Assembly (NCBI RefSeq): GCF_027922045.1
Contig: NZ_BSEX01000009.1
Location: forward strand, 1-64,000
DNA: 64,000 nucleotides
Reading direction: 5' to 3'
Origin: Microbacterium terregens
GTDB taxonomy: Bacteria; Pseudomonadota; Alphaproteobacteria; Sphingomonadales; Sphingomonadaceae
Shown here: piece by piece, positions 53,818 through 64,000 of the stretch
How the letters are laid out: each line of letters starts with the position of its first letter
How positions within the stretch are numbered: position 1 is the first letter of the stretch
Notes under the pieces: generated by a model
Told to the model about the DNA's origin: nothing
Database searches by the model: none
Seen by the model: only the letters and a program-made list of their open reading frames with translations
Position numbers and translations under genes: made by a program

Positions 53818-55178
53818 GCGCCTTTGATCGCTACCACCAGCCGGCTTCCGCGATGCTCGATGCCGACGGGCGGCTGCGCCATGCCGAGCCGCGGCTGGCG
53901 GGGCTGAACGCCCGTGCCGGCGGCGAGCCCGGCCAGCCGATCGCGGTTCCCGCCATGGCGGAGCTGGTGCGCATCAGCCTCCGCCTGGGCATCGATGTCG
54001 CGCGCAAGATCCTGGTCGCCGATGGCGAGGACGACGTCGAGCTGTGGGTGCAGGTGGAGCCGGAGGGCGACGGCCTGCGGCTGACGGTCGGCGCCTGGGG
54101 GCTTCCGGGCGACGGCGAGGGGACGCACGACGAGGCCGACGCCGCCGAGTTGCTGGCGCTCGATGCCGACTGGCGCTGGGAGGCCGATAGCGGGCTCCAC
54201 CTGACCTATGTCTCGCCCGCCGCGGGCACCCGCTTCGGCTTCGATGCGACGGACGTGCTCGGCCGCCCGCTCACCTGGCTGTTCCAGCTGACCGACGATG
54301 GCGAGGGCGGCTTCCCGATGCTGGGCGCGATGGCGTCGCAGCAGCCGTTCGAGGGGCAATATGCGACGCTGCGCGATACCGGGCGTACGGTGCTGCTGTC
54401 CGGCGTGCCGCGCACCGACGCCGGAGGGCGCTTCGCAGGCTTCATCGGCGCGGCCCATGCCGTCGAGCCGGACGCGCCCGAGGCGCAGCCGGAGCCGCAG
54501 GGCCTGCCGCAGAACTTCGGCAAGCGGCTGCGCGCGGCGCTGCGCCAGCCGCTCGACCAGATCGTGGCGCATGCCGACAGCATCAGCGCGCAGGCGGACG
54601 GGGCGCTGCTCCAGGACTATGCCGACTATGCCGGCGACATCGCGAGTGCCGGCCGCCACCTGATGGGCCTCGTCAACGACCTGGAGGATGTGCAGGCGGT
54701 CGAGGACCCGGACTTCGCGATCGCCGTCGAGTCGCTGGACCTGGCCGACGTGACCCGTCGCGCGGCCGGGTTGCTGGCGGTGCGGGCGGAGCGGGCCGGG
54801 GTGACGATCGACCGGCCGGGCGCGCACGAGACGCTGGCGGCACGCGGCGAATTCCGTCGCGCGCTCCAGATCCTGGTCAACCTGATCGGCAATGCGGTGC
54901 GCTACTCCCCGCCGGGGGCCACCGTGTGGGTGCGGCTGGAGCGCGAAGGGCAGATCGCCTGCGTCATCGTGGCCGACCAGGGCAAGGGCATCGCGCCCGA
55001 GGACCAGGCCCGCATCTTCGAGAAGTTCGAGCGGGTCGACCCGAGCGAGCAGGGCGGAAGCGGCCTCGGCCTCTACATCGCCCGGCGGCTCGCCCGCGCC
55101 ATGGGCGGTGACATCGTGGTCGACAGTGCGCTCGGGGAAGGTGCGCGCTTTGTCCTCACCCTGCCGCTGGTGGAGTAG
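53814..55178 (+). CDS. Histidine-kinase-like protein lacking the phospho-acceptor His
   Basis: A 454-residue cytosolic protein. A PAS-like domain spans residues about 118-215 (SPAAGTRFGFDATDVLGRPL). Next is an HisKA-like segment GKRLRAALRQPLDQIVAHAD, aligning with the usual S-H-E-L-R-T-P-L so that His becomes Ala241 (and Glu becomes Ala242). The ATPase domain is complete: N box LIGNAVRYSP, G1 VADQGKGIAPE, F box FEKFERV and G2 GGSGLGLYIARRLA. A His at residue 253 sits 12 residues late. It may bind ATP without classic phosphorelay, or act as a phosphatase or scaffold. Coupled to DUF2336 (ATGA). Confidence 0.85.
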   Translation: MSAFDRYHQPASAMLDADGRLRHAEPRLAGLNARAGGEPGQPIAVPAMAELVRISLRLGIDVARKILVADGEDDVELWVQVEPEGDGLRLTVGAWGLPGDGEGTHDEADAAELLALDADWRWEADSGLHLTYVSPAAGTRFGFDATDVLGRPLTWLFQLTDDGEGGFPMLGAMASQQPFEGQYATLRDTGRTVLLSGVPRTDAGGRFAGFIGAAHAVEPDAPEAQPEPQGLPQNFGKRLRAALRQPLDQIVAHADSISAQADGALLQDYADYAGDIASAGRHLMGLVNDLEDVQAVEDPDFAIAVESLDLADVTRRAAGLLAVRAERAGVTIDRPGAHETLAARGEFRRALQILVNLIGNAVRYSPPGATVWVRLEREGQIACVIVADQGKGIAPEDQARIFEKFERVDPSEQGGSGLGLYIARRLARAMGGDIVVDSALGEGARFVLTLPLVE

Positions 55179-55193
55179 AAGGGCGGGGCCGGC

Positions 55194-56609
55194 TCAGCCG
55201 CAGCCCAGCACCGACTTCACCTCCAGATATTCCGCAATGCCGTGCGCGCCATATTCGCGGCCGTTGCCGGACCGCTTGTAGCCGCCGAACGGCATGTCGG
55301 CATCGGGCACGCCGCCGTTCACATAGACCATGCCCGCGCGCAGCCTGGGGACCAGTCGCCGGGTATCCTCGGGCGCGCCGAACACGACTGCGGAGAGGCC
55401 ATAGTCGGTGTAGTTGGCAATCCGGACGGCGTCTTCCTCGTCCGCATAGGCGATCACCGTCACGACGGGTCCGAAGATCTCCTCACGCGCGATGGTCATG
55501 TCCGGGGTAACGCCAGAGAAAAGCGTCGGGCGCACGTAGAAGCCGCGCTCGAAGCCTTCCGGGTGGCCGAGGCCGCCCACCTCCAGGGTCGCGCCCTCGG
55601 CGAGGGCGCTTGCGATCAGTTGCTGGACACGCTGCCATTGGGCCAGGTTCACCAGCGGGCCGATGTGATCGCCCGCTTCGCGCGGATCGCCGACCCGGAC
55701 CGCCGCCATCGCCTGCCGCGCGATCGCGATCGCCGCCTCCTGCTGCGCGGCGGGGACCAGCAGCCGAGTGGGGGCGAGGCAGCTCTGCCCGGAATTGAAG
55801 GTAACGCTGCCAACGGTCGCGCGCGCGGCCGCTTCCAGATCGGCGCTCGGCAGGACCAGCGCGGGTGCCTTGCCGCCGAGTTCCTGGTGGACCCGCTTGA
55901 CCGTGGGGGCCGCCGCCTGCGCCACGGCGATGCCCGCACGGGTGGAACCCGTGAAGCTCACCACCTCGACATGGCGGTGCCCGGCAAGCGCCTCGCCGGT
56001 GACGCCGTCCCCCTGGACCAGGTTGAACACGCCTGGCGGTACCCCCGCCTCGGCCATCACCTCGGCGAACAACGCGGCACAGCTCGGCGCTTCTTCCGAG
56101 GGCTTGAGCACCATGGTGCAGCCGGCGGCGAGCGCGGGCGCGACCTTGGCCACGATCTGGTTCATCGGCCAGTTCCACGGGGTGATCAGTGCGGCGACCC
56201 CGATCGGCTCGCGCAGGATCGCGTGGCGACCGCGGCGTTCCTCCCATTGCACCTCGCCGAGGGCACGAAGCGTCGCCCGGAGGTGGTCGACGCCGGACAT
56301 GGCTTGCGCATCGCGCGCCATGCTCGCAGGACAACCGACCTCCCGCGTCATGGCGGCGGCAAAGGCGTCCAGCCGCGCCTCGTAGGCGGCGAGGATCGCC
56401 TCCAGCAGCGCGGCGCGTTCGGCGACGCTGGTGCGGGAGAACCCGTCGAACGCCCGCCGCGCGGCCGCCACCGCACGGTCGACGTCGGCGGCGCTGCCCA
56501 GCGTCAGCTGAACACAGACCTCGCCCGTCGCGGGATCGCGTACCTGCGCGGCGCGACCGCCGCGGCTTTCGACCCAATGGCCGTCGATGAAATGGGGAGG
56601 GGTTGGCAT
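55194..56609 (-). CDS. NAD(P)-dependent aldehyde dehydrogenase
   Basis: A 471-residue enzyme that oxidises aldehydes to acids. The cofactor fold has TPWNWPMNQIVAKVAPALAAGC and FTGSTRAGIAVAQAA. The catalytic Glu is in HQELGGKAPALVLP and Cys in FNSGQSCLAPTRLL. The substrate cannot be inferred; it is close to betaine/aromatic-type ALDHs by general look only. The start follows AGGAAG. It lies between the kinase-like gene (convergent, 15 bases) and the glnA terminator. Confidence 0.9.
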   Translation of the reverse strand: MPTPPHFIDGHWVESRGGRAAQVRDPATGEVCVQLTLGSAADVDRAVAAARRAFDGFSRTSVAERAALLEAILAAYEARLDAFAAAMTREVGCPASMARDAQAMSGVDHLRATLRALGEVQWEERRGRHAILREPIGVAALITPWNWPMNQIVAKVAPALAAGCTMVLKPSEEAPSCAALFAEVMAEAGVPPGVFNLVQGDGVTGEALAGHRHVEVVSFTGSTRAGIAVAQAAAPTVKRVHQELGGKAPALVLPSADLEAAARATVGSVTFNSGQSCLAPTRLLVPAAQQEAAIAIARQAMAAVRVGDPREAGDHIGPLVNLAQWQRVQQLIASALAEGATLEVGGLGHPEGFERGFYVRPTLFSGVTPDMTIAREEIFGPVVTVIAYADEEDAVRIANYTDYGLSAVVFGAPEDTRRLVPRLRAGMVYVNGGVPDADMPFGGYKRSGNGREYGAHGIAEYLEVKSVLGCG

Positions 56610-56673
56610 GTCGTCTTCCTGGCCCCGCGATGGCGCGGGGGCAAGCGTCGCAGTGCTGCCGCCTCGACGCAAA

Positions 56674-56703
56674 AGGGGCGTCCGGATCGCTCCGGACGCC
56701 CCT
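56674..56703 (-). terminator. Intrinsic terminator of glnA
   Basis: A 13-bp perfect stem (56674-56686 with 56691-56703) with loop TCGC. On the minus strand it ends in CCCCTTTT, 24 bases after the glnA stop. Confidence 0.93.
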
Positions 56704-56727
56704 CCTGCTTGGCGATCGTGTGGACGA

Positions 56728-58140
56728 TCAGGCCGAATAGTACATGTCGAATTCGACCGGGCTCGGGGTCATTTCCCAGCGGGCGACCTCGCCGCGCTTG
56801 ACCTCGACATAGGCCTCGATCTGGTCGGCCGAGAACACGTCGCCCTTCAGCAGGAAGTCGTGATCGGCTTCCAGGCTGTCGAGCGCCTCGCGCAGCGAAC
56901 CGCAGACGGTCGGCACCTGGGCGAGCTCTGCCGGCGGCAGGTCGTACAGGTTCTTGTCCATCGCCTCGCCCGGGTGGATCTTGTTCTGGATGCCGTCGAG
57001 GCCGGCCATCATCAGCGCCGCATAGGCGAGATAGGGGTTGGCCATCGCGTCCGGGAAGCGGATCTCGACGCGCTTGGACTTGGGGCCGGTGCCGTACGGG
57101 ATGCGGCACGAAGCCGAACGGTTGCGCGCCGAATAGGCGAGCAGCACCGGCGCCTCATAGCCCGGCACCAGCCGCTTGTAGCTGTTGGTCGACGGGTTGG
57201 TGAAGGCGTTCAGCGCCTTGGCATGCTTGATGATGCCGCCGATGAAATAGAGGCAGGTGTCCGACAGACCCGCATAGCCCTCGCCCGCGAACAGGGGGTT
57301 GCCCTCGTTCCAGATCGAGAAGTGGGTGTGCATGCCCGAGCCGTTATCTTCCTTGATCGGCTTCGGCATGAAGGTCGCGGTCTTGCCGTACGCATGCGCC
57401 ACCTGGTGCACGACATACTTGTAGATCTGCATGCGATCGGCGGTGGTGGTCAGCGTGCCGTAGGTCAGGCCCAGCTCGTGCTGCGCGGCGGCCACCTCAT
57501 GGTGGTGCTTGTCGCAGGGTAGGCCCATTTCGAGCATGGTGGAGACCATCTCGCCACGGATGTCGACGGCGCTGTCGACCGGCGCGACCGGGAAATAGCC
57601 GCCCTTGGCGCGCGGACGGTGGGCCATGTTGCCCGACTCATATTCGCGGCCGCTGTTGGTCGGCAGCTCGATGTCGTCCAGCTTGTAGTAGCTGCTGGAA
57701 TAGCTATTCTCGAAGCGCACGTCGTCGAACATGAAGAACTCGGCCTCGGGACCGACGTAGACGGTGTCGCCGATGCCGGTGGTCTTGAGGTAGGCCTCGG
57801 CGCGCTTGGCGGTCGAGCGCGGATCGCGCGCATAGAGCTCGCCGGTCGACGGCTCGACCACGTCGCAGAACAGGATCAGCATCGGCGTCGCCGAGAACGG
57901 ATCGACATAGACCGCGTCGAGGTCGGGCTTGAGCACCATGTCGGACTCGTTGATCGCCTTCCAGCCCTCGATCGAGGAGCCGTCGAACATCAGGCCGTCG
58001 GTCAGCTCGTCCTCGGTCAGGATCGAGGCGACCATCGACAGGTGCTGCCACTTGCCCTTGGGGTCGGTGAAGCGAAGATCGATCCACTCGATCTCCTGGT
58101 CCTTGATCATCTTGAGGATCGTGCTGGCGGTATTGGCCAT
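56728..58140 (-). CDS. glnA: Glutamine synthetase, type I (adenylylatable)
   Basis: A 470-residue GSI enzyme that makes glutamine from glutamate, ammonia and [33 protein letters not shown] and [14 protein letters not shown] are the typical metal and substrate motifs. The adenylylation site Tyr is in [14 protein letters not shown], so GlnE control is expected. It is 89 bases downstream of glnB on the same strand and shares its sigma-54 candidate promoter. The start has AAAGGGC upstream. Confidence 0.97.
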   Translation of the reverse strand: MANTASTILKMIKDQEIEWIDLRFTDPKGKWQHLSMVASILTEDELTDGLMFDGSSIEGWKAINESDMVLKPDLDAVYVDPFSATPMLILFCDVVEPSTGELYARDPRSTAKRAEAYLKTTGIGDTVYVGPEAEFFMFDDVRFENSYSSSYYKLDDIELPTNSGREYESGNMAHRPRAKGGYFPVAPVDSAVDIRGEMVSTMLEMGLPCDKHHHEVAAAQHELGLTYGTLTTTADRMQIYKYVVHQVAHAYGKTATFMPKPIKEDNGSGMHTHFSIWNEGNPLFAGEGYAGLSDTCLYFIGGIIKHAKALNAFTNPSTNSYKRLVPGYEAPVLLAYSARNRSASCRIPYGTGPKSKRVEIRFPDAMANPYLAYAALMMAGLDGIQNKIHPGEAMDKNLYDLPPAELAQVPTVCGSLREALDSLEADHDFLLKGDVFSADQIEAYVEVKRGEVARWEMTPSPVEFDMYYSA

Positions 58141-58229
58141 GGAACTAAGCCCTTTCTGGATAAAACCATTACCCCGCGAGGCGCCCCCCCGCGGCGGATT
58201 TCGTGCAGTGCGTCGAAAGAAATGTCCGG

Positions 58230-59977
<1,748 letters not shown>

Positions 59978-60067
59978 GGGGAGGGGGGCAGTCGCGGCGT
60001 CTCTGTTCTTCGCGCCCGGTTCGTGCGACCAGCGCGACAGCCCCTTCCGGCCTTGGTTGAAAAGACG

Positions 60068-60586
60068 ATGAGCATCCCGACCGCAGCATTCCTTGCACTC
60101 GCGCTGCAATCCCAGGCGGCGGCGCCTGCGCCCGCAGTCGCGCCCGGCACCATCGCGGTCGAGGTGGCCGAGGATGCCACCGCCTCCGATCGGCTGTTCA
60201 CGGACGCGGTCACCCGCGCGCTTTCGGACGCCCGCTTCGTTTCGCTGCCGCTCGAGAGCCACAGCCGCTACATCGCGCGCGTGACGGTCACGCGCACCGA
60301 GAGCGGCGCGGTGGCGGCAAAGGCAAAGGATCCGCCGGCGATGGCGGCGCTGGGCCAGGTGTTCGTGCCGCTGCCCTCGGGCAAGAGCCAGATCCGCGGC
60401 CTGGTCTCGACCGACCTGTCGGTCGACATCCTGCTGCGCGGCGGGGACACGCCCGTCTGGAGCGGCCGCGCCTCCACCGTGCAGGTGGAGGGAAGTGCGG
60501 CCGATGCGCCCGCGACGGTCGCGACCAAGCTCGCTTCCGCGCTGATGCGCCAGTTCCCGCGGCGCGATCCCGTCTCGGTACCCTGA
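60068..60586 (+). CDS. Small exported hypothetical protein
   Basis: A 172-residue protein with a short signal-like start (MSIPTAAFLALALQSQAAA). The mature domain has strand-helix alternation (TASDRLFTDAVTRALSDARF, RYIARVTVTRTESG) and a final helix, reminiscent of small periplasmic alpha/beta proteins, but no family is recognised. It lies 90 bases after the TonB-C-like gene on the same strand and may be co-transcribed. A hairpin follows. Confidence 0.6.
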   Translation: MSIPTAAFLALALQSQAAAPAPAVAPGTIAVEVAEDATASDRLFTDAVTRALSDARFVSLPLESHSRYIARVTVTRTESGAVAAKAKDPPAMAALGQVFVPLPSGKSQIRGLVSTDLSVDILLRGGDTPVWSGRASTVQVEGSAADAPATVATKLASALMRQFPRRDPVSVP

Positions 60587-60591
60587 GCGCC

Positions 60592-60615
60592 CACCGCGGC
60601 CATGCGGCCGCGGTG
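60592..60615. terminator. Hairpin between convergent genes
   Basis: A perfect 10-bp stem (60592-60601 with 60606-60615), loop ATGC, in the 65-base gap between the small exported protein and acs. No T-run on either side. Confidence 0.45.
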
Positions 60616-60651
60616 AGGTTCAGTCCCGGCCCGAACGGGCGGCGCCGTTCG

Positions 60652-62610
<1,959 letters not shown>

Positions 62611-62961
62611 CATCCTCTCCATTCTCTACGGTTCGAACGCGCCGCCATCGGGCATGTCGCCACGAGCCGATGGAGCCGGCGCGCGACCGGTGTCCCCGCC
62701 ATTCTCCCGCGCCCGCGCCCCCGTGCGCAAGACCAAAATGGGACGAAGGGAGCGGATGGAAGGATCAGCGATGCGCGACCCAAGCGCGCGGACCTGCGAT
62801 TTCCCCGATCCGACCAATCAAGTGGCTCGACCCGCAATTCGAATGCCGCCACCATGGTCGCAATCGGACCCCCGGCGCGAGCGGCGCTCGGAACCGACCC
62901 GGTGACGGCCCCGCACGAAGGGCCACGCCGCGCTTTGCGAATCGAAGGAGAGGGGCAGCAC
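62611..62961. other. 351-bp divergent intergenic region, acs / transporter
   Basis: It should hold promoters for both genes; I find no clear -35/-10 or -24/-12 match, repeat or terminator. Short frames crossing it lack ribosome sites. Confidence 0.4.
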
Positions 62962-64000
62962 ATGGCGACCGCACCGGGGGACATTCCCAAACACCACCCC
63001 GCCACCCAGAGCGAGAAGCTCGTCATCGCGGCCTCCTCGCTGGGCACGGTGTTCGAGTGGTATGACTTCTACCTCTACGGCCTGCTGGCGACGATCATCA
63101 CGGCCCAGTTCTTCTCCGGCGTGAACGAGACCACCGGCTTCATCTTTGCCCTGGCGGCGTTTGCAGCGGGCTTCGCGGTGCGGCCGTTCGGCGCGCTGGT
63201 GTTCGGGCGGATCGGCGACATGGTCGGCCGCAAGAACACCTTCCTCGTCACCATGGGCATCATGGGCCTGTCGACCTTCATCGTCGGCCTGCTGCCGAGC
63301 TATGCCACCGCAGGGGTCGCGGCACCGATCGCGCTGGTGGTGCTGCGGTTGCTCCAGGGGCTGGCGCTGGGCGGCGAATATGGCGGCGCCGCCACCTATG
63401 TCGCCGAGCATGCGCCCAACAACAAGCGCGGCCTCTACACCAGCTTCATCCAGACGACGGCGACCTTCGGGCTGTTCGCGGCGCTGCTGATCGTGATCGG
63501 GACCCGCTTTGCGGTGGGCGAGGAAGCCTTTGCGAGCTGGGGATGGCGGGTGCCGTTCCTGATCTCGATCGTGCTGCTCGCGGTGTCGATGTGGATCCGC
63601 CTGCAGATGAGCGAAAGCCCGGTGTTCCAGAAGATGAAGGCCGAGGGAAAGACCTCCAAGGCGCCGCTCACCGAGGCGTTCGGCACCTGGCGCAACCTGA
63701 AGGTGGTGCTGGTGGCGCTGCTCGGCGCGGCGATGGGGCAGGGGGTGATCTTCTACACCAGCCAGTTCTATGCGCTGTTCTTCCTGGAAAAGATGCTGCG
63801 CGTGGACGGCGCCACCACCAACATCCTGGTGGCGGTCGCACTGCTGATCGCGACGCCCGCGTTCGTCTTCTTCGGCTGGCTGTCCGACAAGATCGGCCGC
63901 AAGCCGGTGCTGCTGACGGGCTTTGCGCTGTCGGCGCTGCTCTACTATCCGCTGTTCCAGGTGATGTCGCATGCCGCCAACCCGGCGCTGTACGAGGCGC
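62962..64000 (+). CDS. MFS metabolite:H+ symporter (MHS family), 3' end cut by window edge
   Basis: The first 346 codons are seen. After a short polar start, the sequence SSLGTVFEWYDFYLYGLLAT and the loop GRIGDMVGRKNTFLVT are hallmarks of the metabolite:H+ symporter (ProP/KgtP-like) branch. Nine or so membrane segments are visible, with LQGLALGGEYGGAATYVAEH in the middle. MHS members carry organic acids, proline/betaine or similar. Its position opposite acs suggests acetate or another carboxylate (inference). The start follows GAAGGAGAGG. Confidence 0.9.
   Translation, partial: MATAPGDIPKHHPATQSEKLVIAASSLGTVFEWYDFYLYGLLATIITAQFFSGVNETTGFIFALAAFAAGFAVRPFGALVFGRIGDMVGRKNTFLVTMGIMGLSTFIVGLLPSYATAGVAAPIALVVLRLLQGLALGGEYGGAATYVAEHAPNNKRGLYTSFIQTTATFGLFAALLIVIGTRFAVGEEAFASWGWRVPFLISIVLLAVSMWIRLQMSESPVFQKMKAEGKTSKAPLTEAFGTWRNLKVVLVALLGAAMGQGVIFYTSQFYALFFLEKMLRVDGATTNILVAVALLIATPAFVFFGWLSDKIGRKPVLLTGFALSALLYYPLFQVMSHAANPALYEA

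Overview
The window is a densely packed, high-GC stretch of bacterial chromosome. It looks like an alphaproteobacterium of the Sphingomonadaceae (Sphingomonas-like). The class-level call rests on the mfd-sdhE-recG cluster, gatCAB, glnB-glnA, clpP-clpX and the general style of the proteins. The genus-level call is inference. I see no prophage, insertion sequence, CRISPR array or plasmid backbone; nearly everything is core metabolism and information processing. Both edges cut genes: etfB on the left and an MFS transporter on the right.

Layout. 1-6.6 kb (minus): a beta-oxidation operon (thiolase, HAD/ECH fusion, acyl-CoA dehydrogenase, nitronate monooxygenase, etfB), divergent from an acyl-CoA ligase and a MerR regulator (6.8-9.0 kb). 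9-12.8 kb: two exported hypothetical proteins, a SulP transporter and a SWIB protein. 13-21 kb: folE, then branched-chain amino-acid synthesis on the minus strand (leuA with its own attenuator leader peptide, a YceI protein, ilvC, ilvN, ilvB), then miaA and serB, which are divergent with overlapping start codons. 22-25 kb: two divergent SPOR-domain envelope proteins. 25-29.6 kb (minus): pyrB with a DHOase-like partner that has lost its metal-binding histidines, a membrane protein, ruvX and a DUF3089 hydrolase. 29.7-33.2 kb: gatC-gatA-small ORF-gatB. 33.5-35.1 kb: a DUF2236 protein, two very small proteins and tRNA-Leu(UAG). 35.2-41.4 kb: trigger factor with a His-rich segment, a dienelactone hydrolase, a lipoprotein, a glycosyltransferase, clpP and clpX. 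41.5-49.8 kb: a DUF2141 protein, a sugar-dehydrogenase-like lipoprotein, mfd, sdhE, recG and a PilZ protein. 50-55 kb: tyrS, an unusual nucleotidyltransferase-like membrane protein, a DUF2336 protein and a histidine-kinase-like protein lacking its phospho-acceptor His. 55-64 kb: aldehyde dehydrogenase, glnA and glnB with a sigma-54 promoter candidate, a protein with two TonB-C-like modules, a small exported protein, acs and an MHS-type transporter.

Non-coding structure is the most distinctive part. Four intergenic clusters each carry exactly four REP-like palindromes, one inverted pair of type A and one of type B, in differing order. A separate 122-126 bp dyad repeat occurs twice, each time just after a minus-strand stop codon. 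Clear intrinsic-terminator hairpins follow tig, clpX and glnA. The leuA leader (17-residue peptide with four Leu codons, overlapping a terminator) is the best regulatory finding.

I did not find a convincing novel multi-gene system. The most promising leads are the leader, the repeat quartets, the degenerate enzymes (DHOase, kinase, nucleotidyltransferase-like protein) and the small ORF inside gatCAB.
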